Of a stretch of 64,000 bases of DNA, positions 25,718 through 34,001 are shown piece after piece. Made by a program: the position numbers and the translations under genes. Under the pieces are notes generated by a model, which did not search any database, had not been told where the DNA came from, and saw only the letters and a list, made by a program, of their open reading frames with translations. Each line of letters begins with the position of its first letter. Position 1 is the first letter of the stretch. This DNA comes from Akkermansiaceae bacterium UBA956 (lineage in GTDB: Bacteria > Verrucomicrobiota > Verrucomicrobiia > Verrucomicrobiales > Akkermansiaceae), in assembly GCA_002293145.1 (NCBI GenBank), contig DBCO01000007.1, positions 1-64,000 of the forward strand, written 5' to 3'.

Positions 25718-26793
25718 CACAGGGTTTGGTGGAAGCGGTCTTTGGTTTTGAGTGAGCAAACAAAAGCGCTAAGCAAGGAAATCGTCGCCTCTACATCATC
25801 GAGATGCGCGGTTTCCACCACCGAGTGCATGCAGCGCAGCGGAAGGGAAACAAGCGCACTCGGCACGCCCACGCGAGTGCGGAAAATCTCATCGGTATCG
25901 GTTCCAGAAAATCGGCTGGTCGCCTCGTGCTGGATCTCGATTTTTTCCGCTTTGGCGACTTTCATCAATCGCTCCACCACCAGCGGGTGATTGGACGTGC
26001 CGTGACTGAGCGAAGGACCTCCGCCGAGTGTTACTTTGCCAAACTTCGCATAGTCGAGGCCAGGAGTATCCGTGGCATGGGTGACATCAAGACAAGCGCA
26101 GACATCGGGCATCAAGCGATGGGTTGCCATCATTGCGCCATTGCCGCCGATTTCTTCTTGCACGGCATTGAGGCAGATCAAAGTGAAATCGGGGCGCTTT
26201 TTCTGTGCGGCGAGTTTTTTCATTACTTGTGCGATGATGTAGCTGCCCAGTCGATTGTCGAGCGCTCGACCGACCAGACGCTTGTTGGCCATTTCAAAAG
26301 GTCCGTCGTGATAGACAGCAACGTGGCCGACGCGCAGGCCCATCTCCTTGACTTCCTTCGCATTGCAGGCGCCAACATCCACCCATAGGTCATGCACCGC
26401 GGGTGCTTTCTCAGAGCCCAATTCATCGCGGCGCAAATGGACCGCTGTGTTGCCGATGATGCCCGTGACTTCGCCCTTGTCACCGAGAATGCGCAAGCGT
26501 CTGCCACGGCCCGTAGCCGAATCGCTACCACCTACGCGATCGATGCGTAGGAAGCCATTGTCATCGATGTGCTTGATCATATAGCCAATCTCATCGGCAT
26601 GAGCTTCCAGCATCACCGTGCGCTCGCTGTTGCCCTTGAGGATCGACCAAGTAGAGCCATAGCTATCACAAGTGACTTCATTGGCGAACTTGCGGGTGTA
26701 GTTCGCCCAGACTCGTTGCCCCGGCATTTCAAAACCAGTGGGGCTGGGAGTTTGGAGCAGTTCTAGCAAAAAGTTTTTTTCTTCAGATTTCAT
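25717..26793 (-). CDS. M42-family metallo-aminopeptidase
   Basis: This 358-residue dinuclear metallopeptidase of the M42 family (glutamyl aminopeptidase, also annotated cellulase M or FrvX) is cytoplasmic and processes peptides from the N-terminus. Metal ligands and catalytic acids are visible: EAHADEIGYMI (His-x-Asp), GRALDNRLGSY (bridging Asp), QEEIGGNGA (catalytic Glu-Glu), DVTHATD and, near the end, MHSVVETAHLDD (last His). Length is normal. It is the upstream gene of a two-gene unit with the exported protein that begins at its stop codon. Confidence 0.88.
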   Translation of the reverse strand: MKSEEKNFLLELLQTPSPTGFEMPGQRVWANYTRKFANEVTCDSYGSTWSILKGNSERTVMLEAHADEIGYMIKHIDDNGFLRIDRVGGSDSATGRGRRLRILGDKGEVTGIIGNTAVHLRRDELGSEKAPAVHDLWVDVGACNAKEVKEMGLRVGHVAVYHDGPFEMANKRLVGRALDNRLGSYIIAQVMKKLAAQKKRPDFTLICLNAVQEEIGGNGAMMATHRLMPDVCACLDVTHATDTPGLDYAKFGKVTLGGGPSLSHGTSNHPLVVERLMKVAKAEKIEIQHEATSRFSGTDTDEIFRTRVGVPSALVSLPLRCMHSVVETAHLDDVEATISLLSAFVCSLKTKDRFHQTL

Positions 26794-26949
26794 AGAGCCG
26801 ATGTGCGCTAAGGCAAGAACTGGTCTAGCATGGAATCAAATAAATGCACGCAAAAATTGGAGATGAAGTGGGTTAGCGGATAGAGATTGCTACTAGAGGA
26901 TTGTGTAAGAAGTCATTGCCAATAAGCGCAAGCGCCTTATGCTAGTGGC

Positions 26950-27104
26950 GTGTTTGATGTTTTGCTGGCAGCGGTGAGGTCGATGGGGTGGACGGGTAGA
27001 AATCTTCTCGTCGGGGTCTCGGGTGGGGCTGATTCGGTAGCGTTATTTTTTTTTGCTGCGGGAGATCGGTTGTTCTTTTCAGGTGTTGCATGTGCATCAT
27101 GCTG
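26950..27104 (+). pseudogene. tilS 5' fragment left of the transposon
   Basis: From GTG 26950 the sequence reads VFDVLLAAVRSMGWTGRNLL then VGVSGGADSVALFF, the start of TilS with its PP-loop. A run of nine T (eight in the downstream copy) shifts the frame, and a stop follows at the border of the element. Bases 26975-27104 repeat 28212-28342 with a few differences. This is the duplicated, dead left copy; it probably keeps the original tilS start and promoter. Confidence 0.8.
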
Positions 27105-27132
27105 AGGGGTCAGTCCTCGCATGGTAACATTT
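27105..27132 (+). repeat. Left inverted repeat of the RAYT element
   Basis: All 28 positions are the reverse complement of 28180-28207. It begins right after the truncated left tilS copy and ends 38 bases before the transposase start codon. Confidence 0.85.
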
Positions 27133-27170
27133 TTTCTTGAATATTAAGTTGTTTTGTGTAGGCTATACCC

Positions 27171-28202
27171 ATGGCTCGACCGCTTCGTTTTGTTTATCCT
27201 GGTGCTGTTTACCACGTGATGGCGCGTGGAGATGGTGGGAAAAAGTTGTTTCTCACGGATTCGGATCACTTGCTATTTCTCGATTGGCTCGATGGTGCTT
27301 GCAAAAGCCATGGTTGGCGGATTCATGCTTGGGTGTTGATGGGCAATCATTTTCATCTCTTGCTTGAGACGCCTGAGCCGAATTTGGTCACGGGAATGAA
27401 GTGGTTATTAGGTGGTTTCAGTCAGGCCTGGAATCGTCGCTACAAGAGAAGAGGCCATGTGTTTCAGGGGCGTTATAAGTCGATTCCGGTATCGGGTGAG
27501 CGTGCTGCTGATCCCTATCATTTTCGCACGGTGGCCGATTATATTCATCTTAATCCAGCGAGGGCAAAAATCGCGGGAGGGAATAAGGGCGCCTTGTTGG
27601 AGTATCGATGGAGTAGTTTGCCCGCGTATGCCAAAGGTAAAGCTCTGGGAAAGGGCGAGGAGTGGTTGGTATTTGATCGTGTGTTAGATGCCTTTGCGCT
27701 GGCGCAGAGCGGGCGAGGAAGGCGTGCTTATATGGAATGGTTAGAGATCCGTGCACGCGAAGATGGAGGGCGATTGTCTGCTGAGGCGATGCGCGCTTTG
27801 CGAAGGGGGTGGTATCTCGGCGAAGATAGCTTTCGCGATCAGTTGTTAGCATTGATCGAAAAAGGAGCGAAGGCCTTGAAAGTGAAAGGGAGTCACACGG
27901 GATTGGCTCTGAAAAGCCATGGAGAAGAGGCTGCTGAACGGATCGTGAAGACTGGGTTGCAGTTGTTGGGGATGCGAGAAGGCGTTGAATGTCTGAGCGG
28001 GTATCAAAAGGGCGATCCTAGGAAGGTCGCGATGGCAATTTTAATCAAGGGGCACACCAATGTGAGCAATATTTGGATTGCTAGCAGGTTGCACATGGGG
28101 CATGATCGATCGGTAAGTCGATTGGTTAGCCAAGGGAAATCGAACAAGGAAATTCAAAAGCTATGTGCCGAATTGCAGGAAATGTTACCATGCGAGGACT
28201 GA
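27171..28202 (+). CDS. REP-associated tyrosine transposase (IS200-like, Y1)
   Basis: This 343-residue HUH transposase is of the RAYT type. The Y1 domain (about residues 1-130) starts ARPLRFVYPGAVYHVMARGD and contains HAWVLMGNHFHLLLETPEPN with the His-x-His metal site, then RYKRRGHVFQGRYKSIPV and DYIHLNPARAKI. The catalytic Tyr is in the FRTVADYIHLNP helix. The C-terminal ~100 residues include a helix-turn-helix-like segment (GDPRKVAMAILIKGHTNVSN), as in larger members that follow REP palindromes. The gene's last codons lie inside the right inverted repeat and overlap the tilS start by 13 bases. It appears intact. Confidence 0.88.
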   Translation: MARPLRFVYPGAVYHVMARGDGGKKLFLTDSDHLLFLDWLDGACKSHGWRIHAWVLMGNHFHLLLETPEPNLVTGMKWLLGGFSQAWNRRYKRRGHVFQGRYKSIPVSGERAADPYHFRTVADYIHLNPARAKIAGGNKGALLEYRWSSLPAYAKGKALGKGEEWLVFDRVLDAFALAQSGRGRRAYMEWLEIRAREDGGRLSAEAMRALRRGWYLGEDSFRDQLLALIEKGAKALKVKGSHTGLALKSHGEEAAERIVKTGLQLLGMREGVECLSGYQKGDPRKVAMAILIKGHTNVSNIWIASRLHMGHDRSVSRLVSQGKSNKEIQKLCAELQEMLPCED

Positions 28203-28207
28203 CCCCT
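28180..28207 (-). repeat. Right inverted repeat of the RAYT element; carries tilS start
   Basis: This is the reverse complement of 27105-27132. It contains the transposase stop (28200-28202) and the ATG (28190) now used by tilS. The AGGA nine bases before that ATG (28177-28180) lies just inside the element. Confidence 0.85.
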
Positions 28208-29137
28208 AAGTTGAGGTCGATGGGATGGACGGGGAGAAATCTTCTCGTCGGGGTCTCGGGTGGGGCTGATTCGGTAGCGTTATTTTTTTTGCTGCGGGAG
28301 ATCGGTTGTTCTTTTCAGGTGTTGCATGTGAATCATTTGCTGCGCGGTGAGGAATCGGAGCGGGATGAGGCATTTGTGCGGGAGCTTTGTGAGAAGTTTG
28401 CCGTGCCGATTTCGGTGCGTCGGGTGGATGTGGCGGTGCGTGCGCTAGAAATGCGCGAATCGATGGAGACCTGCGCTCGTGCGGTGCGCTTGGAGTTTTT
28501 TGCGGAAGAACAGGAACGACTCGGCGCGGAGGCGGTGGTTTTAGCGCATCATGCCGATGATCAGGTGGAGACGATGTTGTGGAATGCACTGCGTGGGTCG
28601 CATGGCTGGAAGGGGATGCAGGCGGAGCAATGCTTGCAGGTAGGAGCGCGCACAGTGACCTTATGGCGACCGTTGTTAGGCGTGCGGTCGGCAGAGCTTA
28701 GGGATTACTTGCGCGAAAGGAATCCGTCGTGGTGTGAGGACTCGACAAATAGGCAGGCGATTGCGGTGCGGAATCGATTGCGCCATGAGGCCTTGCCTTT
28801 GTTAGCGGAAATTGCCGGCCGCGATGTGGTGCCGATGTTGTTGCCGCAACTGGAGGCGCAGGCGGAGGATGAGCAAGTAGATGATTGGCTATGGGCGCAG
28901 GCTGCTGCGGTGGATCCGCAGGGTCGATTGCATGTGCCGCGGTTGCGTGAATTGCCCGAGGGCGTGCAGTTGCTGGTGATTCGACGTTATCTCACGGAAG
29001 CGGGAATCTCGTCGTTGTCGCGAGATTTATTGGTGAGCTGTCGTGCGCTCATCGATGATCAGCAAGAGCATCGCGTGAATTTGCCAGGGGGGCGCTTTTT
29101 TCAACGCCGCGAGGGGCGCTTGTTTGTGTTAGATTGA
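28190..29137 (+). CDS. tilS: tRNA(Ile)-lysidine synthase
   Basis: TilS modifies the wobble C of the CAU anticodon of tRNA(Ile) to lysidine, an essential step in most bacteria. The 315-residue protein has the PP-loop GVSGGADSVAL near residue 20, the LHVNHLLRGEES block, AHHADDQVETMLWNALRG and RPLLGV, plus a shorter C-terminal substrate domain. The first ten residues (MRGLTPKLRS) are encoded by the transposon end; the original N-terminus survives in the left fragment. ATG 28190 has an AGGA ribosome site nine bases upstream, inside the transposase gene, so translation is probably coupled to it. An in-frame ATG at 28163 lacks such support. The core is intact, so function is likely retained. Confidence 0.88.
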   Translation: MRGLTPKLRSMGWTGRNLLVGVSGGADSVALFFLLREIGCSFQVLHVNHLLRGEESERDEAFVRELCEKFAVPISVRRVDVAVRALEMRESMETCARAVRLEFFAEEQERLGAEAVVLAHHADDQVETMLWNALRGSHGWKGMQAEQCLQVGARTVTLWRPLLGVRSAELRDYLRERNPSWCEDSTNRQAIAVRNRLRHEALPLLAEIAGRDVVPMLLPQLEAQAEDEQVDDWLWAQAAAVDPQGRLHVPRLRELPEGVQLLVIRRYLTEAGISSLSRDLLVSCRALIDDQQEHRVNLPGGRFFQRREGRLFVLD

Positions 29138-29208
29138 TGCGCTGACGGAAGAGTTATTGCCTCTACCCCGAAAACTCATGACGATTCACCCATAACGCTG
29201 CCTTTTAC

Positions 29209-30687
29209 TCACCCTGCGGTGATTTGAAGGAACTGGGCGTATGCATCGGCCCAAGCGGCGGAATCGGTGGGCGTGTAGGTTTTGAATTCGAAGGAGCGCT
29301 TGATCAATTCTCGTGCGGCTTGCATGTCCGGCAGATCACCGGTGGCGATCATTTGCACGGCGATGTTGCCACAGGAAGTCGCTTCGATCGGGCCTGCGAT
29401 GACCTCGATGCCGAGCGCATCAGCCGTTGCCTGCGCAAGGTGGGCATTCTGGATGCCGCCGCCGCCGACGTGAAGTCGGGCGAACTCGTGACCACTGAGG
29501 GCTTTGATTTTGTCGTAGGTGACGCGGTACTTGAGCGCGATGGAATCGGTAGCGATGCGCAGGATTTTTCCTTTGACCATGGGTACTGCCTGGCCGGTGG
29601 CGCGGCAGTATTCTTGAATTTTTTCGGGCATATCGCCAGGGGTGGAAAAACTCGGGTGGTCGGGATCGATGAAAGCGGTGAAGGCAGGTGCCTCAATGGC
29701 AAGCTCGGCGAGAGCAGCGTAGTCGAGGTCTTCGCCATCGATCGCCCACTGGCGTTTGCATTCCTGAATAAGCCAGAGCCCGGAGATGTTTTTGAGGAAA
29801 CGCACGCTGCCGGAGTGTCCGAGTTCGTTGCAGAAGCCAGCTTCAAAAGCGGCATCGCTGGTGATGGCATGTGGGGTCTCGAGGCCCATGATCGACCATG
29901 TGCCAGAGGACAACCAGAGATTGTCATCACCGGTGAGCGGAATGCCGGCGACAGCGGATGCGGTGTCGTGACTGGCAGAAGCGATGACGGGAATGTTGGC
30001 CTTGCCGATGAAATCAGCAACTTCCTCGCGGATCGGTCCGAGGACGGTGCCGGGCTCGACCACGTTGCCAAAAATCTTGCGTGGGAGACCGAGTGCATCG
30101 ATCACAGGCCAGGCCCAATCATTGGTATGCGGGTCGAAAAGCTGTGAGGTGGATGCGAGTGTGCGTTCGTTCGCCATCACACCTGTGAGCCAATAGGCTA
30201 ACAGATCGGGGATGAAAAGCAGGCGCTCGGCTTCCAACAGGGCAGGGGAGTTGCGTAGTTTTTCTGCGAGCAGATGAAGGGAGCTGTTGTAGAAATTGGT
30301 GCGCAGGCCGGTGTGTTGATAGACTTCCCGTTCGCTCATGCGCTGGTGCATTTCCTCGGCCATGCCCTCGAAGCGCGCATCACGGTATTGGTGAGGCATG
30401 CCTAACAGACGGCCGCCTGCATCGAGCAATCCAAAGTCGCAACCCCAGGTGTCAATGCCAATCGAGCAGATGCGATCGCCGTAGGTATGCACCGCTTTGC
30501 GCAGACCATCGAGGATGTCGCGGTAGAGTCCGACGATGTTCCAATACGAGCCACCGGGGAGGTCGGTGCCAGGATTGGAAAAGCGGTGGACTTCTTCGAG
30601 GTAGAGATGCGAGAGATTTGTCTTAGCGGCGATGATGCGGCCTGAACCTGCACCGAGATCGATCGAGAGATATACTTTTTTTGCCAT
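29209..30687 (-). CDS. rhaB: Rhamnulokinase
   Basis: This 492-residue FGGY-family sugar kinase phosphorylates L-rhamnulose to L-rhamnulose 1-phosphate. The N-terminus YLSIDLGAGSGRIIA is the nucleotide-binding loop, IGIDTWGCDFGLLD is a RhaB hallmark, and the C-terminal ATPase block shows LHVGGGGIQNAHLAQATADA. Length is normal. It lies 48 bases downstream of clpX on the same strand; no isomerase (rhaA) or aldolase gene is nearby, so the pathway partners are elsewhere. Rhamnose and fucose use is common in this phylum. Confidence 0.9.
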   Translation of the reverse strand: MAKKVYLSIDLGAGSGRIIAAKTNLSHLYLEEVHRFSNPGTDLPGGSYWNIVGLYRDILDGLRKAVHTYGDRICSIGIDTWGCDFGLLDAGGRLLGMPHQYRDARFEGMAEEMHQRMSEREVYQHTGLRTNFYNSSLHLLAEKLRNSPALLEAERLLFIPDLLAYWLTGVMANERTLASTSQLFDPHTNDWAWPVIDALGLPRKIFGNVVEPGTVLGPIREEVADFIGKANIPVIASASHDTASAVAGIPLTGDDNLWLSSGTWSIMGLETPHAITSDAAFEAGFCNELGHSGSVRFLKNISGLWLIQECKRQWAIDGEDLDYAALAELAIEAPAFTAFIDPDHPSFSTPGDMPEKIQEYCRATGQAVPMVKGKILRIATDSIALKYRVTYDKIKALSGHEFARLHVGGGGIQNAHLAQATADALGIEVIAGPIEATSCGNIAVQMIATGDLPDMQAARELIKRSFEFKTYTPTDSAAWADAYAQFLQITAG

Positions 30688-30735
30688 AGGTAAATGGTGT
30701 GAAAGGATGAGCGGGGAGCTTTGCGGGGAGAGAGT

Positions 30736-32016
30736 TTACGCTGCGTCCTCGCTATTGTCTGATCGACGTTTTTTGATCGTCGGTGGTTTTTCACCGGTGA
30801 TCGCTTGACGCGTGATGGTGATCATTTCGACGTCATTGCGCGAGGGGATTTCGTACATGATGTCGAGCATGATGCGCTCAAAGATCGAGCGCAGGGCGCG
30901 AGCTCCGGTACCACGTTTGATGGCTTCTTCAGCAAAGGCACGAAGGGCATCGCGGGTGACGTTGAGCTTGACGTTGTTGAGCGAGAGTTGCTTGGCGTAT
31001 TGCTTGCAAAGGGCGTTCTTGGGCTCGGTGAGAATGCTGATGAGCTCGTCCTCCGTGAGTTTGCGCAGAGAGGAAATGACGGGCAGACGGCCAATGAATT
31101 CGGGGATCAAACCGAAGTGCAAAAGGTCTTCTGGCACAGTCAGTTCGAGTATGTTTTTGTTAGGATCAAGCCCTTCGATCTCGGTGCCGCTGGCATGGAA
31201 ACCAAGGGTGTTTTTGCCGAGGCGACGACGAATTTTTTCTTCGAGTCCCACGAAAGCTCCACCGCAGATGAAAAGGATCTTCTCGGTGTTGACCTGGATG
31301 TATTCTTGTTGCGGATGCTTGCGGCCGCCTTGAGGTGGCACGTTGCAGATGGTGCCTTCGAGGATTTTCAAAAGCGCCTGCTGGACGCCCTCGCCTGAGA
31401 CATCGCGAGTGATCGAGACGTTTTCCGTTTTGCGACCGATCTTATCAATCTCATCGACGTAGATGATGCCGCGCTCGGCCTTAGCGACATCGAAGTCTGC
31501 GGCTTGGAGCAAGCGCAAGATGATGTTTTCGACGTCTTCGCCCACATAGCCGGCTTCGGTAAGCGTGGTGGCATCAACGATGCAGAAGGGCACATCGAGC
31601 GAACGAGCAAGTGTCCGTGCGAGTAGAGTTTTGCCCGAACCTGTCGGCCCGAGCAGCAGCACGTTGGATTTTTCAATTTCGACGCCTTCGTATTCTTTAG
31701 CATCAGCACCAGTGGGCTGGTTGAGGCGTTGGTAGTGGTTGTAAACGGCTACCGAGAGGACTTTTTTGGCATGCTCTTGGCCGATGACGTGGAGGTCGAG
31801 TTGAGCGCGGATTTCTGCCGGAGTGGGCAAATTTTGGCGTTTGGCTTTGCTGCCTTTTTGTGGATCAGCGGCGCGGATTTCCTTATCGAGAATCGAGACA
31901 CAGAGATCGACGCATTCGTTGCAAATGTATACGCCGGGGCCAGCGATGAGTTTTTTGACTTCGGAGTGTCCTTTTCCGCAGAATGAACACATGGATAAAT
32001 TGGAGGAACGTGCCAT
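30736..32016 (-). CDS. clpX: ATP-dependent Clp protease ATP-binding subunit
   Basis: ClpX unfolds tagged proteins and feeds them to ClpP. The 426-residue protein has the N-terminal C4 zinc finger (C10, C13, C32, C35), Walker A GPTGSGKTLLA, Walker B IIYVDEIDKI and the pore loop, then GLIPEFIGRLPVISSLRKL with the IGF-like ClpP contact region. Length and order are standard. clpP is not in the window. It lies upstream of rhaB and 118 bases downstream of hpt. Confidence 0.95.
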   Translation of the reverse strand: MARSSNLSMCSFCGKGHSEVKKLIAGPGVYICNECVDLCVSILDKEIRAADPQKGSKAKRQNLPTPAEIRAQLDLHVIGQEHAKKVLSVAVYNHYQRLNQPTGADAKEYEGVEIEKSNVLLLGPTGSGKTLLARTLARSLDVPFCIVDATTLTEAGYVGEDVENIILRLLQAADFDVAKAERGIIYVDEIDKIGRKTENVSITRDVSGEGVQQALLKILEGTICNVPPQGGRKHPQQEYIQVNTEKILFICGGAFVGLEEKIRRRLGKNTLGFHASGTEIEGLDPNKNILELTVPEDLLHFGLIPEFIGRLPVISSLRKLTEDELISILTEPKNALCKQYAKQLSLNNVKLNVTRDALRAFAEEAIKRGTGARALRSIFERIMLDIMYEIPSRNDVEMITITRQAITGEKPPTIKKRRSDNSEDAA

Positions 32017-32134
32017 GAAATAAGATTGCTTGTTCGGCGAGCATAGCCGATCTTATGCTGACGACAAGGTGAAATCTTGGCATGGCAAGAAATTCCTCCA
32101 AGCAAGAAAATTTCTTGCATTTTCCTCAAAGAAT

Positions 32135-32677
32135 TTAGCCTTTGAGGACACCCACGAAAGGCAGATTGCGATAGCGACCTTTGTAGTCGAGACCATAGCC
32201 GACCACAAATTCATCACCGATCTCAAAGCCGACATAATCCGCCTGCACATCCTCGGCGCGCACTTTATCCTTGGCAAGCAAAACGCCGGTGTGGACGGCG
32301 ATGCAGCCCTCTTCCATCAATCGGTCAGCTACAGCTTTGAGCGTGCGTCCGGTATCGAGAATATCATCGAGCAAGAGCACATGTCGCCCTTTGACATCCG
32401 GCAGCGCATGATCGAGAAATTTCACAGTGCCGCTGCTTTCCATACCGCCGTGGTAGCTAGCGACGTTGAGGCATTCTATATCCAAGGGGCGAGGAATGCG
32501 GCGCAACAAATCGGCAGCGAAAACAAAGGCTCCTTTGAGCAACACAATCGCAACGATCGGTCCAGGCGGGAACTCTCGATCGATTTCCTCGGCCATCGCA
32601 TCGAGACGTTTTTCGATGACTTTTTCGTCGATGAGCACACGCTCAACGTCTTCACGGAGTCCGATTTCTGGCTTCAT
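32135..32677 (-). CDS. hpt: Hypoxanthine phosphoribosyltransferase
   Basis: This purine-salvage enzyme makes IMP or GMP from hypoxanthine or guanine and PRPP. The 180-residue protein shows VLLKGAFVFAADLLR, the SYHGG loop and the PRPP motif HVLLLDDILDTGRTLKAV, followed by VGFEIGDEFVVGYGLDYKGR. The start overlaps the FtsB-like gene stop by four bases (ATGA), so these two are coupled. In many bacteria hpt stands next to tilS and ftsH; here tilS is 3 kb away and no ftsH is seen. Confidence 0.93.
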   Translation of the reverse strand: MKPEIGLREDVERVLIDEKVIEKRLDAMAEEIDREFPPGPIVAIVLLKGAFVFAADLLRRIPRPLDIECLNVASYHGGMESSGTVKFLDHALPDVKGRHVLLLDDILDTGRTLKAVADRLMEEGCIAVHTGVLLAKDKVRAEDVQADYVGFEIGDEFVVGYGLDYKGRYRNLPFVGVLKG

Positions 32678-33015
32678 TCGCGTTCGATGCGGAAAACGGT
32701 TTCACCGGGGCGATACCACGGCAAACGATCCCGCGCTTGTATTTCGAGATAAGTCGGATCATTTTTCAAAGAATCGAGCGTGATCTCAATGTTTTCAAGG
32801 AATTCTTTGGATTGTGCCTCGCGTTCGAGGGTGTTGGCAAGTTGTTGCTGGAGCGTCAAGAGTTGCTTCTTTTGAGGCAAGTAGCTGACGAAAAATCCTA
32901 CTGCTAAGCAAAGCAAAATCACCGCAAATAGTGCACGGTTCGTGGCTTGAATTACGCGTGTATGCGCTTTCAAACGACGGACGTTTTTCCGTGTGTTGAC
33001 GATTTTTCGAGCCAT
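32674..33015 (-). CDS. FtsB/DivIC-type septum formation initiator protein
   Basis: This 113-residue single-pass protein has a basic N-terminus, one membrane helix (ALFAVILLCLAVGFFVSYL, about 28-46) and a coiled coil (QLLTLQQQLANTLEREAQSK), ending in the FtsB-like motif ARDRLPWYRPGETVFRI. This is the layout of FtsB/DivIC proteins, which link FtsQ and FtsL in the divisome and activate cell-wall synthesis at the septum. Translation overlaps hpt. The pairing with hpt is also seen in Gram-positive divIC-tilS-hpt loci. Confidence 0.8.
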   Translation of the reverse strand: MARKIVNTRKNVRRLKAHTRVIQATNRALFAVILLCLAVGFFVSYLPQKKQLLTLQQQLANTLEREAQSKEFLENIEITLDSLKNDPTYLEIQARDRLPWYRPGETVFRIERE

Positions 33016-33140
33016 CTCTGCAGGCGCATAATACAGTAAAGAAGCAATGTTGCCAATAAAGAACTAAGAAAATTGACATTTGCTCGATCATTTAGCGAAA
33101 ATGATTGCTGCAAGGGGGTGTTTTTTGGTAGTTTCGTGCT

Positions 33141-33989
33141 GTGAGAAGATCCTGGAATTGGCGCGTGATCAGCAAAGGTTTCGCAGCATTTCTCGTTATG
33201 GTGTTTGCCTTAGCGACATGCCAAAGTCGTTTCATTTATTTCCCTCGCCCTTATGAATCCACACACGTGCAGCGCTGGCAGAAGTTGACCCAAGGAGAAG
33301 TACTGGCCTATGAGACATCAGCTGGCAAGCAACAGGCTTACTTGTTTCAGCCGATTTCTAGCAGCAAACCTGAGCATTTGTGGCTTGTCTGTGCCGGAAA
33401 TGCTAGCGTCGTCACGGATTGGACTGTTTTCCTCAATCATGGTCCGCCACGAGAGGATGCTTATCTTTTGATCGATTACCCAGGCTATGGAGCAAATGAT
33501 GGTTCGCCGAGCCCGATCAAGATTCGTGAGTCGATTGCGAAGGCACTGCTGTTGGCAAGGAATCGACTCGGCTGGAATGAGAAAACGTTGAGCGAGCGTG
33601 GTAGGTTTTTTGGTCATAGTTTGGGTGCGGCGAGCGTACTCATTGGCGCGGATGATGCAGGGATTTCACGGGGCGTAATGCTGGCACCCTTCACCAGCAC
33701 CATGGAGATGACGAAGGAAGTTTTGGGCGTGAATCTTGGGTTTATCTTGTGGCATCGCTTTGATAATATCGCAAGGCTTGAGAACATCACAGGTGACTCA
33801 GCCGCAAAGGTGGAAATTTTTCATGGTATGGCCGATCCGGTCATTCCGTATCGTATGTCTGAGAGCTTACGGAAAATCGCTCCCGATCGTATTTCTCTTC
33901 ACCTGGTTCCTCGGGGTGGGCACAATGATTTGCAGGAAATGAACCGGAGGGAAATCATTGAGGCCATGCATCGTGTGCGTGAACCTTAG
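33141..33989 (+). CDS. Membrane-anchored alpha/beta hydrolase
   Basis: This 282-residue protein starts at GTG 33141, with an N-terminal hydrophobic anchor (AAFLVMVFALATC; the Cys follows Thr, so a lipoprotein signal is doubtful). The rest is an alpha/beta-hydrolase fold: LLIDYPGYGANDGSPSP is the oxyanion region, GHSLGAASVL the nucleophile elbow (Ser), GMADPVIPY the acid and RGGHNDL the catalytic His. This resembles the YfhR/ABHD13 group. Substrate is unknown. It is 12 bases upstream of rfbB. Confidence 0.75.
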   Translation: MRRSWNWRVISKGFAAFLVMVFALATCQSRFIYFPRPYESTHVQRWQKLTQGEVLAYETSAGKQQAYLFQPISSSKPEHLWLVCAGNASVVTDWTVFLNHGPPREDAYLLIDYPGYGANDGSPSPIKIRESIAKALLLARNRLGWNEKTLSERGRFFGHSLGAASVLIGADDAGISRGVMLAPFTSTMEMTKEVLGVNLGFILWHRFDNIARLENITGDSAAKVEIFHGMADPVIPYRMSESLRKIAPDRISLHLVPRGGHNDLQEMNRREIIEAMHRVREP

Positions 33990-34001
33990 TCTCATCAAAT
34001 C

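Larger units (their letters stand above)
27105..28207 (+). mobile_element. IS200-type (RAYT) transposon with 28-bp inverted ends
   Basis: A 1,103-bp element is bounded by perfect 28-bp inverted repeats (27105-27132 and 28180-28207; outer half AGGGGTCAGTCCTCGC, inner half ATGGTAACATTT). It holds one transposase gene. It sits between two partial copies of the 5' end of tilS, a ~130-bp direct duplication. That is far longer than a normal target duplication, and HUH transposases of this type usually make none, so the duplication probably pre-dated or accompanied a recombination event. Confidence 0.8.

Noticed and set aside
29224..30147. Plus-strand open frame of 307 codons
   Set aside because: It is the antisense shadow of rhaB.
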